DNA of 64,000 nucleotides, from NCBI GenBank assembly GCA_944383885.1, contig CALWRF010000038.1, positions 162,936-226,935 of the forward strand. Direction: 5' to 3'. This document shows positions 54,015-63,890 of this stretch, piece by piece. The DNA is from an uncultured Clostridia bacterium. GTDB taxonomy: Bacteria > Bacillota > Clostridia > Lachnospirales > Anaerotignaceae. Position numbers and translations under genes: made by a program. The notes under the pieces are model-generated. The model had not been told where the DNA came from. It did no database searches and saw only the letters and a program-made list of their open reading frames with translations. Each line of letters opens with the position of its first letter. The first letter of the stretch is position 1.

Positions 54015-55679
54015 TTATACAGCGCCTTTTGCCGTTAAAACATCGTCTTTTGTGTCAGCAGAGCGGATTTCATCAGCGAATAAGTTTTCAAGCACAGTGT
54101 TTATGCTGCTTACGGCAATTACATTTATGCCTATATCCAAAAGCGACTGGCTGAAATTATCCTGAGGCACAAAAACTGTGTCGGCTCCGGCTTCATACGC
54201 GGCACGCACTTTTTCCTCAACTCCGCCTACAGGCAGTACATCGCCGAATATTGAAATTTCTCCCGTCATTGCTGTTCCGGATTTCGGTAAATTCCCTGTT
54301 ACCGCCGAGTACATGGCGCAGAAAAGGGCACAGCCTGCCGAAGGTCCGTCAACAGGTATGCCGCCCGGAAAATTTATGTGTATATCGTATTTGGAAGTAT
54401 CTATACCTGTTACATACTTAATAGCCGCGGCGGCGTTTTCAAGTGATGATTTAGCACTGCTTGTTCTTTTCATTGTAACAGAACCACGCTTTATATCCTC
54501 GTTTTCTATTATTCCAGCTGCCGTTATTTTGCCGCCCGAAACACTCTTTACCGCAGCAGCTTCTATTTTAAGAAGCATTCCTGTTCCGTCAGGCAAAACC
54601 GCAAGACCATTTACAAGACCTCTAACTGGTACTTTAGATATTTTATTTTTAACTATCCTGTTATATCTGCCAGACTTAACAACCCATTGTATATCGGCGC
54701 ATGTTATGTTTTTGCGTTTTTCGTATATAGCAAGGGACGCCGCTGTCTGCATAATGTTTACTGTATCCCTTCCGTTCTGTGAAAACTCCGAAACTATGTC
54801 AAACGCCTTTTCGTCGCACTGCATGCCTGTATTGACAGCTGCCCCTGCGGCAATTTTTTTAATATCATCTGTTTTAAGCTTATCAAAAAATATCTCGCAG
54901 CAGCGGCTTCTTAACGCCTGAGGTATTTCTTCCGGCGAGCGCGTTGTAGCGCCTATAAGCCTGAAATCCGCCGGAAGACCGTTTTCAAATATATCATGAA
55001 TATACGGCGGTATAAGATTATTTTCACTGCTGTAGTAAGCACTGTTTAAATATACTTTTCTATCCTCAAGAACTTTTAAAAGTTTATTCATCTGTATAGG
55101 ATTAAGCTCTCCAATCTCATCTATAAAAAGCGCTCCGCCGTGGGCTTTTGTAACAGCGCCTTCTTTAGGCTGCGGTATTCCGGCGTTTCCGTAAGCTCCG
55201 GCGCCCTGATAAATAGGGTCATGAACAGAGCCGATAAGAGGGTCGGCTATACTGCGTTCATCAAACCTAAGCGTTGTGGCGTCAATTTCTATAAATTTGG
55301 CGTCTTTGCCAAAAGGCGAGTCGGGATTTTGTTTGGCTTCTTCCAAAACAAGCCTTGCCGCCGCTGTTTTACCCACACCTGCCGGACCGTATATTAATAC
55401 ATGCTGCGGGTTTCTGCCGCAGAATACAGCTCTTAATGCCTTAATGCCCTCTTCCTGACCTATTACGTCTTCCATAGATGAAGGACGGGTTTTTTCCGAA
55501 AGCGGCAGTGAAAGAGAAATTTTTTTCAGCTCCTCTAAGTGCCGGCTTTCTTTTCTTGAATCGGCTATAAGTGTTGTTTTTGTTGTACTTTGGCTTTTTA
55601 CACTGTTAAAGAAGTAAATAAAAGCCGTAACTGTAAATATAAGCTGGGCAGTAATAAGAATTATAGTCAACATTTCCAT
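54015..55679 (-). CDS. lonB: ATP-dependent protease LonB
   Basis: 554-residue LonB of spore formers. A membrane or hydrophobic N-terminal helix (about 4-25), then an AAA+ module with Walker A GPAGVGKTAA (about 96) and Walker B ALFIDEIGEL, then the Lon protease domain with PVDGPSAGCALF (catalytic Ser near 445). In Bacillus, LonB is made in the forespore. It lies between clpX and lonA as in other Firmicutes. The stop lies inside the hairpin region that separates it from the next plus-strand gene. Confidence 0.93.
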   Translation of the reverse strand: MEMLTIILITAQLIFTVTAFIYFFNSVKSQSTTKTTLIADSRKESRHLEELKKISLSLPLSEKTRPSSMEDVIGQEEGIKALRAVFCGRNPQHVLIYGPAGVGKTAAARLVLEEAKQNPDSPFGKDAKFIEIDATTLRFDERSIADPLIGSVHDPIYQGAGAYGNAGIPQPKEGAVTKAHGGALFIDEIGELNPIQMNKLLKVLEDRKVYLNSAYYSSENNLIPPYIHDIFENGLPADFRLIGATTRSPEEIPQALRSRCCEIFFDKLKTDDIKKIAAGAAVNTGMQCDEKAFDIVSEFSQNGRDTVNIMQTAASLAIYEKRKNITCADIQWVVKSGRYNRIVKNKISKVPVRGLVNGLAVLPDGTGMLLKIEAAAVKSVSGGKITAAGIIENEDIKRGSVTMKRTSSAKSSLENAAAAIKYVTGIDTSKYDIHINFPGGIPVDGPSAGCALFCAMYSAVTGNLPKSGTAMTGEISIFGDVLPVGGVEEKVRAAYEAGADTVFVPQDNFSQSLLDIGINVIAVSSINTVLENLFADEIRSADTKDDVLTAKGAV

Positions 55680-55814
55680 TTTGCCTTCTCCTTTTATTGT
55701 TTAATTATTTGAGCTTAGTATTTACATCTGTAAAAAGAAATATGTACCGGCTTAAACTTAATTAAGCAAAACAGCTAAAAATAAACAGTACAAACTATGT
55801 TAAAACAACAAAAA

Positions 55815-55854
55815 CGGCACGAAAAAATTTGGTTAAACAAATAATTCCGTGCCG
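55815..55854 (-). terminator. Terminator after clpX
   Basis: CGGCACG / CGTGCCG arms extended by AT pairs; T-rich sequence follows on the minus strand. Confidence 0.82.
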
Positions 55855-55924
55855 CTGTATTTTATTTATGCAGATTTGAACTGCTTAAATATTTAAAAAC
55901 CAGCAATAGTATTTTAATGCCGCT

Positions 55925-57205
55925 TTATGATATTTTTGTTTCGTCCTCTTTTTCTTTTTTAATTGGGACTCTGTTATCTCTGTATACATATTTGGCGTCA
56001 GCTTTGCCCCTCACACACTCTGGCGTAATAATGCATTTTTCAACATTCGGGTCGCTTGGCACCTCATACATAATTTTATTTATAAAGCTTTCCACAATAG
56101 CCCTTATGCCTCTTGCGCCTGTCCCACGCTCAATAGCAAGCTTGGCTATCTCGTTAAGGGCTTCTTCCTCAAACTCAAGCTTTACATTATCAAGCTCAAA
56201 AAGATATTCGTACTGCTTTGTAATAGCGTTTTTAGGTTCTTTTAATATCCTTACAAGGTCGGCTTCCGAAAGGTTTTCAAGTGTAACAACAACCGGAAGT
56301 CTTCCTACAAACTCAGCAATAAGACCGTATTTTATAAGGTCCTGAGGCTGTACGCTTTTTAAAAGCTCATCTGCTGAAGTATCTTTTTTGCTCTGAACCT
56401 TAGCGCCAAAGCCTATAACTTTTTCACCCATGCGGTTTTCTATAATCTTTTCCAAACCGCCGAAAGCTCCGCCGCATATAAAGAGTATATTTGTTGTATC
56501 AATCTGTATAAGCTCCTGGTGCGGATGCTTTCTTCCACCCTGAGGAGGTACTGAAGCTACTGTGCCTTCAAGTATTTTAAGAAGCGCCTGCTGTACGCCT
56601 TCGCCGCTTACATCTCTTGTAATTGATACATTTTCGCTTTTCTTGGTAATTTTATCTATCTCATCGATATAAACAATACCTTTTTCAGCTCTTTCAATAT
56701 CGTAGTCTGCCGCCTGTATAAGTTTAAGAAGTATATTTTCAACATCCTCGCCTACATAGCCTGCTTCTGTAAGTGTTGTTGCGTCGGCAATGGCAAAAGG
56801 CACATTAAGAAGCCTTGCCAATGTCTGCGCAAGAAGTGTTTTTCCAACACCTGTAGGTCCCAGTATAAGTATATTGCTCTTTTGAAGCTCCACATCATTT
56901 TTTTTGCGCTTTTCAAGCACTCTTTTATAGTGGTTGTAAACAGCTACCGAAAGGACTTTTTTAGCGCTGTCCTGACCTATAACATAGTCATCGAGTATCT
57001 GTTTAATTTCCTTAGGCTTTGGAAGAGCGCCGTTTGCAATAAGGGACGATGTTTCTATATCCTCATCAACAATATCAGCGCAAAGGGCAACACACTCGTC
57101 GCAAATATATACATCAGGACCGGCAATTAATTTTCTTACCTGATCCTGAGGCTTGCCGCAGAAAGAACATCTGAGCTGTCTTTTTTCATCTGTTTTTGAT
57201 GCCAT
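55925..57205 (-). CDS. clpX: ATP-dependent Clp protease ATP-binding subunit ClpX
   Basis: 426-residue unfoldase that feeds tagged proteins to ClpP. The N-terminal zinc domain has C13, C16, C35 and C38; Walker A is GPTGVGKT (about 117) and Walker B is [10 protein letters not shown]. The pore loop GYVGED and the C-terminal sensor [12 protein letters not shown] are present. It lies 13 bases after clpP in one operon with tig. Confidence 0.97.
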   Translation of the reverse strand: MASKTDEKRQLRCSFCGKPQDQVRKLIAGPDVYICDECVALCADIVDEDIETSSLIANGALPKPKEIKQILDDYVIGQDSAKKVLSVAVYNHYKRVLEKRKKNDVELQKSNILILGPTGVGKTLLAQTLARLLNVPFAIADATTLTEAGYVGEDVENILLKLIQAADYDIERAEKGIVYIDEIDKITKKSENVSITRDVSGEGVQQALLKILEGTVASVPPQGGRKHPHQELIQIDTTNILFICGGAFGGLEKIIENRMGEKVIGFGAKVQSKKDTSADELLKSVQPQDLIKYGLIAEFVGRLPVVVTLENLSEADLVRILKEPKNAITKQYEYLFELDNVKLEFEEEALNEIAKLAIERGTGARGIRAIVESFINKIMYEVPSDPNVEKCIITPECVRGKADAKYVYRDNRVPIKKEKEDETKIS

Positions 57206-57218
57206 ATCTTATCTCTCC

Positions 57219-57803
57219 TTAAACCGGTTTAGTAATTACGGCATCAATCAAGCCATATTCTTTAGCTTCAGGCGCCGACATAAAGTTGTCTCTTTCAGTG
57301 TCTCTTTCAATCTCCTCATAACTCCTGCCAGTATTAGCCGCAAGAATTTCGTTAAGACGTTTTCTTGTTTTAAGAATATTTTCAGCTACAATACGGATTT
57401 CCGTAGCCTGTCCCCTGGCTCCTCCGGAAGGCTGGTGTATCATTATTTCAGAGTTTGGAAGGGCAAATCTTTTACCTTTAGCTCCGCCTGAAAGAAGGAA
57501 CGCTCCCATGCTTGCAGCCATGCCTATGCAAATAGTAGACACATCAGGCTTAATATACTGCATAGTATCATAAATAGCCAAGCCGGCTGTTACAGAACCG
57601 CCCGGACTGTTTATGTATAAGTTAATGTCCTTATCAGGGTCTTCAGCAGCAAGGAACAAAAGCTGCGCCACAACAAGGCTTGCTGTTGTGTCATTTACTT
57701 CCTCGCCTAAAAATATAATTCTGTCTTTAAGCAGTCTTGAGAAAATATCGTATGTTCTCTCGCCTCTGCTTGTTTGTTCCAAAACGTATGGTACAAGGCT
57801 CAT
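57219..57803 (-). CDS. clpP: ATP-dependent Clp protease proteolytic subunit
   Basis: 194-residue serine protease that forms a double heptamer chamber. Catalytic S98 (in [11 protein letters not shown]), H123 (in MIHQPSGG) and the Asp in the C-terminal segment are conserved. The start follows GGAGGAAATTA. It lies 46 bases after trigger factor and 13 before clpX. Confidence 0.97.
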   Translation of the reverse strand: MSLVPYVLEQTSRGERTYDIFSRLLKDRIIFLGEEVNDTTASLVVAQLLFLAAEDPDKDINLYINSPGGSVTAGLAIYDTMQYIKPDVSTICIGMAASMGAFLLSGGAKGKRFALPNSEIMIHQPSGGARGQATEIRIVAENILKTRKRLNEILAANTGRSYEEIERDTERDNFMSAPEAKEYGLIDAVITKPV

Positions 57804-57849
57804 AATTAATTTCCTCCTTACGCTGAGGACGTCAGATACCGTTTAAAAA

Positions 57850-59157
57850 TTAAGCCTCTTTTTTTTCTGGCTCAACCTCAACGGCAGAGTCCTCTAATAC
57901 CTTAGCAGCCTTCTGTACAAGAAGGTCGCCTTCTACATTCTTTCTGTCATCTTCTTTAAATATTTCAAGTGCTTTTTCTTTTTCTATTCCGTAAGACTCA
58001 GCGATTTTTCCAATCTGCTCGTCAACTTCCTCACTTGTAACCTGAATATTTTCCGCTTTAGCAACAGCCTCAAGCACAAGCCTTGCCTTAACGCTCTTTT
58101 CAGCGCTTTCACGGAATGAAGTCCTTAAGCCTTCAACTGTTGTGCTAAGGTACTTGCAGTAAACATCTAATGAAAGACCCTGGGCAGCTATGTTGTTCTT
58201 AAACTCATTAATCATCTGGTCAATTTTGTTCTCATACATAACTTCAGGAATATCCATTTCAGCGTTTTCAACAACCTTGTCAATTACTCTGTCGCTTTTA
58301 ATCTGCTTAGCGTTAGCTTCGGCAGTCTCTTTAAGTTTGCCCTCAATATCAGCTTTATATTCATCAAGTGTTTCAAATTCTGAAACGTCCTGAGCGAACT
58401 CATCGTTTATTTCAGGAAGTTCTTTTACATTAATGCCCTTTAATTCAACAGCAAATACAGCAGCCTTGCCTGCTAAGTCAGCTGAATGATATTTTTCCGG
58501 GAATGTAACATTTACATCAAATTTATCACCAATGCTGTGTCCAACAATCTGGTCTTCAAATGTATCTATAAATGAGTGTGAGCCAAGTGTAAGGTCGTAG
58601 TTATCGCTCTTGCCGCCGTCAAAAGCAACGCCGTCTACAGTGCCCTCATAGCTGATATTTACAATATCGCCCATCTGAGCCGCTCTGTCTTCAACAGCAA
58701 TAAGCCTTGAATTCTGTTCCTGTACTCTTTTAAGCTCGTTTTCTACGCCGTCTGCCGGTACTGATGCGTCAACTTTTTCAATCTCAACGCCTTTGTACTG
58801 TCCAAGCTTAACTTCAGGCTTAACTGTTACCTCAACCTCAAATTTAATGCCTTCTTTTTTATCAATAACAGGTGCGTCAATAACAGGTCTTGAAACTACA
58901 TCAAGCTCAAGCTCTTTTACAGCTGTTTCATATTCTGTACCGAGTACAAAATTAACAGCATCATCATAAAATACTTCCGGACCGTATTCAGCTTCAATAA
59001 GCTTTCTCGGTGCTTTGCCTTTTCTAAAACCAGGAAGCGCTATTTTATTTTTATTTTTCTTGTAGGCGTATACCATACCTTCTTCAAGCTTTTCAGGACC
59101 AACCTCAAAAGTAAATTTAACTGTGTTTTTTTCTTTGCTGACTACCTTTGCGTTCAT
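57850..59157 (-). CDS. tig: Trigger factor
   Basis: 435-residue ribosome-bound chaperone. The ribosome-binding loop GFRKGKAPR (about 43-51), a central FKBP-type prolyl isomerase domain (about 160-245, GDIVNISYEGTVDG) and a C-terminal helical chaperone domain with an acidic tail are all present. First gene of tig-clpP-clpX. The start follows AAGGAGG. Confidence 0.96.
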   Translation of the reverse strand: MNAKVVSKEKNTVKFTFEVGPEKLEEGMVYAYKKNKNKIALPGFRKGKAPRKLIEAEYGPEVFYDDAVNFVLGTEYETAVKELELDVVSRPVIDAPVIDKKEGIKFEVEVTVKPEVKLGQYKGVEIEKVDASVPADGVENELKRVQEQNSRLIAVEDRAAQMGDIVNISYEGTVDGVAFDGGKSDNYDLTLGSHSFIDTFEDQIVGHSIGDKFDVNVTFPEKYHSADLAGKAAVFAVELKGINVKELPEINDEFAQDVSEFETLDEYKADIEGKLKETAEANAKQIKSDRVIDKVVENAEMDIPEVMYENKIDQMINEFKNNIAAQGLSLDVYCKYLSTTVEGLRTSFRESAEKSVKARLVLEAVAKAENIQVTSEEVDEQIGKIAESYGIEKEKALEIFKEDDRKNVEGDLLVQKAAKVLEDSAVEVEPEKKEA

Positions 59158-59320
59158 TTTTTAAAATCCTCCTTAGTGTTATCAATAAATAACCGCTTAT
59201 TTTACCGAATTATATGACCGCCTTTAATGAACATTGCAACAAATACGCGGTTATATGACTGCATAGCTAAATTACATTATAACATACTGTATATGTAAAA
59301 TCCAGAAAAAGTTATGAACA

Positions 59321-59602
59321 TTACAATATTTCAATTACAGTATCGGTTATAACAGCGTCAGTGTTTTTCTCAATAAAATTAATTACATTATCTATTACAG
59401 AATTGGCGTGGCTCACCTGATTTGTAACGCAGGCAAAACCTATAACTATTGATTTGTGCATGTCCTGATTTTCAACCTCGGCAATAGATACATTAAATTT
59501 ATGCCTTGTTTTTTCTATTATGCTCTTTACAATCATTCTTTTGTCTTTAAGCGAAAAAACCCATTCCGCTTCAAGATACACCATGCATGTGCCTATAATC
59601 AT
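59321..59602 (-). CDS. DUF503 / YlxP-like protein
   Basis: 93-residue protein of the DUF503 family. MIIGTCMVYLEAEWVFSLKDKRMIV and HKFNVSIAEVENQDMHKS are typical; the family includes a ribosome-binding-factor-like gene in nusA-infB operons. I take the ATG at 59602 after AGGTG; a GTG three codons earlier overlaps the site. It lies 13 bases after the metallophosphoesterase. Confidence 0.85.
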   Translation of the reverse strand: MIIGTCMVYLEAEWVFSLKDKRMIVKSIIEKTRHKFNVSIAEVENQDMHKSIVIGFACVTNQVSHANSVIDNVINFIEKNTDAVITDTVIEIL

Positions 59603-59615
59603 AACAATCACCTAA

Positions 59616-60443
59616 TCAGTCAGTTTTTAATTTAACGCATACAACTTCAGGCCGGTTAAAAATCCTTTGAGGAAATACGCTGTTTCCAAGTCCGCGGCTT
59701 ATAACAAGCTGTGTCTTTCCGATTTTATGCACACCGCTTGTATATTTAGGAAAAATTCCCTGGTCAGGCGCCAGCAGTCCGCCTATAAACGGAAGCCTTA
59801 TCTGACCGCCGTGGGCATGACCGCTGAATACTATATCACTCTGTGAATTTGAGTACATTTCAATAAACTGCGGTCTGTGGCTTAAAACAATATTAAAGGC
59901 ATTTGTGTCTTTTGCTATCTGGTTTTTTAAAAATCCGCCCATATCGGCAATATACCCGAAATACGGGTCTGTAAGACCTGTAATACGTATTTTTTTATCA
60001 CTGCTGAAATATACGCTCTCGTTGTTAAGCACAGTTAAACCCGCTTTTTTTAAATCGCGGCATAATTTTTCATATCCTCCCAAAACGCCTTCGTGGTTTC
60101 CGCATACATAATAAGAAGGACATATACCGCTTATATCATGGGCAAAGTTTAATGCACAGTAAACATCAGTTTTGTGGCAGTCAACAATGTCCCCTGTAAT
60201 TACTATAATATCAGGTTTTATGTTTTTTATTATTTTAATAAGCCTTTTGTTTCTTTTGCCAAAGCTTGCGTTTTGTAAATCCGAAATCTGCACTATTTTA
60301 AATCCGTTATATTTTCTGCCGGCTTTTGCAGCCTTAACTATATAGTTTGATACAGTTATGCTTTTATTTTCATAAACAAGAAAAATATAAGTAATAAATG
60401 CCAGTAACGCGCTTTTAATTGTGCTTTTGTTTATCAGTTTCAA
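59616..60443 (-). CDS. Metallophosphoesterase, YkuE/YaeI type
   Basis: 275-residue calcineurin-like phosphoesterase with an N-terminal hydrophobic helix (about 8-24). Motifs are SDLQN (where DxH is expected), GDIVD, GNHE, SHRP and GHAHGGQ. The first motif has Gln where a metal-binding His is usual, so metal loading may differ. Substrates of this group may be lipid-linked phosphates. It leads a two-gene unit with the YlxP-like gene. Confidence 0.85.
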   Translation of the reverse strand: MKLINKSTIKSALLAFITYIFLVYENKSITVSNYIVKAAKAGRKYNGFKIVQISDLQNASFGKRNKRLIKIIKNIKPDIIVITGDIVDCHKTDVYCALNFAHDISGICPSYYVCGNHEGVLGGYEKLCRDLKKAGLTVLNNESVYFSSDKKIRITGLTDPYFGYIADMGGFLKNQIAKDTNAFNIVLSHRPQFIEMYSNSQSDIVFSGHAHGGQIRLPFIGGLLAPDQGIFPKYTSGVHKIGKTQLVISRGLGNSVFPQRIFNRPEVVCVKLKTD

Positions 60444-60596
60444 AACTTTTACCTCTGTCCTTAATTAGAATTTTTATATCTTTTACATTCATCTGTTAAT
60501 TAAACAGTCATTTAAAAGATTATAGCACAATATTTAATCTAAAAATATATGCATAATAATATTTTAAGCAAATTTTAAAGCTTTGGATATAAAATT

Positions 60597-60624
60597 AAGA
60601 CTGCCGCAGATAAACGGCAGTCTT
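60597..60624 (-). terminator. Hairpin after the anti-sigma gene
   Basis: Ten-base-pair perfect stem AAGACTGCCG / CGGCAGTCTT. The T-run that follows on the minus strand is weak (TTAATTTT). Confidence 0.65.
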
Positions 60625-60683
60625 TAGTATACGCGTTTTTAAACCGATATATTACTTAATTTAAACGGTACAATATATATTTA

Positions 60684-61433
60684 TCAGTTTCCCATAATTT
60701 CTTCCTGCATCTGTATAAATCCTTCCTCACCGATATTTGTATCTATACCGCTAAGGTCATACAGTATATCACCATCAAGCCAGTAGTAGCTTTCAAATGT
60801 CTGCTCTGTTTTTTCGTCAACTGTGCCGTAGCTTACCCAGTAGCCGTCTGCTTCATACTGAGCGACTTCCTCAGGGTCGATTTTGCTCTCATCTCCGCCA
60901 GGATATATTACCATTTTGTGCATGTCATATTCGTTAACAATGCTTAAATCCTCGCCGTTAATCACATGCCTTGCACCTAAAATAACAGTCTTTCCATCAG
61001 CATTTTTATAAGATATATTAATTTGGCTGCTTTCTCCAACAACAGCTCCGTTATCATCGGTGGCTTGTGTTTCTCCTGCTCCGGCTGACTCATACTCAAA
61101 TCCGTTTTGAAATTTTTCTACACTTTTAATATCAAAGCCTGCTTTTTCTTCAAGACTGGAAATTTCAGTATACGGTATATCTTCATTAGTTGAATGACCT
61201 TCCCAGCCGCTTATTTTGCCAACAGCGTAACCTGTTACTGAAAAAGCACATATAGCAGCAGCAACAACAGCAATTTTAAATTTCATGTTAAGTTTCATAG
61301 TTTTAGCCTCCTTATAAATTCCGCTTTCAGCCCTGTCCTTAATTTTTTCAAGCATACCGTCCGGCGCCGTTATGTCTTCTGACGCCGCGTTGAGCATGTC
61401 TTTTAGCTTTTTATCAAAATTGTTATATTTCAT
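60684..61433 (-). CDS. Probable anti-sigma factor, membrane-anchored
   Basis: 249-residue protein. The N-terminal cytoplasmic part (1-48, NNFDKKLKDMLNAASEDITAP) is followed by one membrane helix (about 52-70) and an extracellular acidic domain (75-249). Its start overlaps the end of an ECF sigma gene by 11 bases, the usual arrangement for a cognate anti-sigma. The extracellular domain is not one I recognise; DUF4367-like domains occur in such proteins. Confidence 0.75.
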   Translation of the reverse strand: MKYNNFDKKLKDMLNAASEDITAPDGMLEKIKDRAESGIYKEAKTMKLNMKFKIAVVAAAICAFSVTGYAVGKISGWEGHSTNEDIPYTEISSLEEKAGFDIKSVEKFQNGFEYESAGAGETQATDDNGAVVGESSQINISYKNADGKTVILGARHVINGEDLSIVNEYDMHKMVIYPGGDESKIDPEEVAQYEADGYWVSYGTVDEKTEQTFESYYWLDGDILYDLSGIDTNIGEEGFIQMQEEIMGN

Positions 61434-61974
61434 TGGCTATCAGCCTGCCTTTCCCCTCAGCGGTTTGAATATATTTCTTCATTTTCTTTCTTGCCAGAAA
61501 AAGCTGCGACTTAACAGTGCTTTTAAGCGAGCCTGTCGCTTTTGCAATCTCGTTTATTGGCATATCGTTAAAGTAGAAAAGCACTACAACTGTTCTTTGC
61601 TTTTTGTCCAAAGCATTTACAGCCTCATACAAAAATTGGAAATCCTTCTGCTGGGTATTTTTATACAGCTCACTTTCAGCTTTATCAAAAATTTCATCTA
61701 CAGGCACATCCGTATTTGTTTTTCTGTCCATTTCCCACGCAGTTCTGACAAGTATTTTAAAAAACCACGACCGGAAAAGCCCCGGGTTTTTAATTTTTCC
61801 TAAATTTTGATAACATTTTATAAAAGCTTCCTGCGCTATGTCATCGCATAAAGTCCTGTCTTTTGTTATCAAAAACGCCGTGCGCACGGCTGAGTTTTTA
61901 TATTTTTCATAGAGCTCGTTAAATGCGCTTTTGTCTCCTTTATTAAACATAATTACTAATTCATCATCCGTCAT
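61423..61974 (-). CDS. ECF-type RNA polymerase sigma factor
   Basis: 183-residue sigma-70 family member with region 2 (LFNKGDKSAFNELYEKY, DDIAQEAFIKCYQNLGKI) and region 4 (INEIAKATGSLKSTVKSQL, residues about 140-165). Controlled by the coupled membrane protein downstream; the signal is unknown. The start follows AAAGGAGC. Confidence 0.92.
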   Translation of the reverse strand: MTDDELVIMFNKGDKSAFNELYEKYKNSAVRTAFLITKDRTLCDDIAQEAFIKCYQNLGKIKNPGLFRSWFFKILVRTAWEMDRKTNTDVPVDEIFDKAESELYKNTQQKDFQFLYEAVNALDKKQRTVVVLFYFNDMPINEIAKATGSLKSTVKSQLFLARKKMKKYIQTAEGKGRLIANEI

Positions 61975-62091
61975 TTATCTGCTCCTTTCTGACGCGTCTG
62001 TATATAAGAGTAATAATAACGCCAAAAGGTTTAAAATTTTCAAAAATAATTTTTAATATTTAAACTTTATTAGTGTACTAATAAATAAAAA

Positions 62092-62122
62092 AGAGCGCAG
62101 GCATTATAAGCCTCTGCACTCT
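62092..62122 (-). terminator. Terminator after 62168 gene
   Basis: AGAG-c-GCA-g-GC pairs with GC-c-TCTGC-a-CTCT; T-rich sequence follows on the minus strand. Confidence 0.75.
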
Positions 62123-62167
62123 ATTAAAAACACAATAAAACCATCTTTCAATGAAACATTTTCCCAA

Positions 62168-62563
62168 TTATAAAAGTTTCATCCCATCAGGAGCAGATAA
62201 AAACAAGTTTAACATCATAGTCGCAAACTCATCACAAAATTTTATATACGGCGAAAGAAATATACATACAATTAAAGCTAAACCCGTAAGTGTAATAAAT
62301 AAATTAAACAATATAAATAAAACACTGTATTTATTTTCAATACCAGATGACGATTTTATAAGAAGCACCAATGCTGTAGCAGACATAACAAAAGCAAGAA
62401 AAAGCATTAATACTACAGCTATAAAGCCAAATAAAGGTCCAATTATAGGAAAAAGCCACGATATAAAACCTACAGCTTTAGCCGACAACACTATAACTGC
62501 ACATATAATTGATAAAAATATACCGAACTGATATAAAAGACGCAAATCATATTTTTTTAACAT
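62168..62563 (-). CDS. Four-helix membrane protein, unknown
   Basis: 131-residue membrane protein with four hydrophobic helices, starting MLKKYDLRLLYQFG after GGGGGAATTTAA. No conserved motif is recognised. It lies alone between the sigma gene and the tRNA cluster, with its own terminator. Confidence 0.7.
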   Translation of the reverse strand: MLKKYDLRLLYQFGIFLSIICAVIVLSAKAVGFISWLFPIIGPLFGFIAVVLMLFLAFVMSATALVLLIKSSSGIENKYSVLFILFNLFITLTGLALIVCIFLSPYIKFCDEFATMMLNLFLSAPDGMKLL

Positions 62564-62664
62564 TTAAATTCCCCCAAATCAAAGTTTAATTAAATGTTAT
62601 TTATATTAAATATTATCATACACATGTTTAAAGAGCTACTTTTTATTTTTTATAACAAAAAAAA

Positions 62665-62686
62665 CCGATTGCTTCTCAGCAATCGG
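62665..62686 (-). terminator. Terminator of the tRNA cluster
   Basis: Nine-base-pair perfect stem CCGATTGCT / AGCAATCGG with a four-base loop; eight T follow on the minus strand. Confidence 0.9.
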
Positions 62687-62690
62687 CAAG

Positions 62691-62772
62691 TGGATGGGGA
62701 AGGATTCGAACCTTCGAAGTCTGAGACAGCGGATTTACAGTCCGACCCCTTTGGCCACTCGGGAACCCATCC
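62691..62772 (-). tRNA. tRNA-Tyr (GTA), copy 1
   Basis: 82-base class-II tRNA with anticodon GTA (ACTGTAAAT loop), variable arm and TTCGAATCC T-loop. The CCA end is not encoded. Identical in sequence to the copy at 63753-63834. It is the last gene of the minus-strand cluster Leu-Phe-Gly-Tyr. Confidence 0.97.
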
Positions 62773-62806
62773 AAAATAAAACCTCTGTTGAAATCAACAG
62801 AGGCAA

Positions 62807-62878
62807 AGCGCGAAACGAGATTCGAACTCGCGGCCCTCGCCTTGGCAAGGCGATGCTCTACCACTGAGCCATTCGCGC
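62807..62878 (-). tRNA. tRNA-Gly (GCC)
   Basis: 72-base tRNA, acceptor GCGCGAA / TTCGCGC, anticodon GCC, discriminator U as in other bacterial tRNA-Gly. CCA not encoded. Confidence 0.96.
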
Positions 62879-62891
62879 ATATTAAAAACCA

Positions 62892-62964
<73 letters not shown>

Positions 62965-62976
62965 ATTTATGGAATG

Positions 62977-63060
62977 TGCCCGAGACCGGAATCGAACCGG
63001 TACGAGTGTTACCTCGCAGGATTTTAAGTCCTGTGCGTCTGCCAGTTCCGCCACTCGGGC
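62977..63060 (-). tRNA. tRNA-Leu (TAA)
   Basis: 84-base class-II tRNA with a long variable arm, acceptor GCCCGAG / CTCGGGC, anticodon TAA, discriminator A. Confidence 0.97.
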
Positions 63061-63203
63061 ATAAGCAATTCCAAAGCCAAACAGAAACAAATAACAAACT
63101 AAAAATTACTTGTTTTATTGACTGCCTATTTATAATAGCAAAAAGAAGCAGTATTGTCAACAAAAACTTTTTATTACCGCATATTTTTAATTCTGAAATT
63201 AAA

Positions 63204-63641
63204 TTATACTCGTTTTTTTATGCCGAACTTAGCTTTAATTTCTTCAACCTCAGCTTTATTTTTATTGCACTGCTCTACAGATATGCCTTTTTCATCTATA
63301 GATTGGCAAATATAATTTAATCTGTCTGCAATATCAGTTAAAATATCAGTTTTAGGCACGCCAATACGCATTATATAGCTTTTAGGCAGGTTTTCAATAT
63401 AATTTAAAAGCATTTGACTGTCTTGTGTAAGTATTTTTTTAGCATTTTTGCAGCCTTTTATATCGTCACAGTGCGTATTGCTCCAGAATTTTTCTGTAAA
63501 ATCCAAATCATGGGATATTTCAAATCTTATCCGCTTATAAACAATAAAGCGTTTGTTTATCATGCCAAAAAAAATAAGCACAATGGCGCCTACTACGCAT
63601 ACAGTTAGAGAATAAACATTATCCGTCGATAAATTAAGCAT
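63204..63641 (-). CDS. Membrane-anchored protein of unknown function
   Basis: 145-residue protein with one N-terminal hydrophobic helix (about 10-28) and a charged cytoplasmic part with Cys residues (HCDDIKGCKNAKK) and a helical end. The start follows AAGGGGAGC. It lies between the two tRNA-Tyr copies, downstream of the rRNA end. No family recognised. Confidence 0.7.
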   Translation of the reverse strand: MLNLSTDNVYSLTVCVVGAIVLIFFGMINKRFIVYKRIRFEISHDLDFTEKFWSNTHCDDIKGCKNAKKILTQDSQMLLNYIENLPKSYIMRIGVPKTDILTDIADRLNYICQSIDEKGISVEQCNKNKAEVEEIKAKFGIKKRV

Positions 63642-63726
63642 TATTTTCAGCTCCCCTTAATAAATTCTATTTTTATTAGCTGCTGTATAAAAATTACACT
63701 TTAGAATAATTATGTAAACAAAAAAA

Positions 63727-63748
63727 CCGGCTGCTGTTATGCAACCGG
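63727..63748 (-). terminator. Terminator after second tRNA-Tyr
   Basis: CCGG-c-TGC pairs with GCA-a-CCGG; seven T follow on the minus strand. Confidence 0.8.
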
Positions 63749-63752
63749 CAAG

Positions 63753-63834
63753 TGGATGGGGAAGGATTCGAACCTTCGAAGTCTGAGACAGCGGATTTAC
63801 AGTCCGACCCCTTTGGCCACTCGGGAACCCATCC
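63753..63834 (-). tRNA. tRNA-Tyr (GTA), copy 2
   Basis: Same 82-base sequence as copy 1. It begins 58 bases after the 3' end of the 16S rRNA, and a terminator follows. Confidence 0.97.
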
Positions 63835-63890
63835 ATAACAATACTGTGAACACTAAAAAAAGAATAACATATTCAAAACCAAGTTCTCCA

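Noticed and set aside
54178..54921. 247-residue plus-strand ORF opposite lonB
   Set aside because: Antisense shadow of LonB, whose AAA+ and protease motifs are intact.
62151..62531. 126-residue plus-strand ORF
   Set aside because: It lies opposite a membrane protein with a good ribosome-binding site and has low-complexity Lys/Asn composition; no upstream site of its own.
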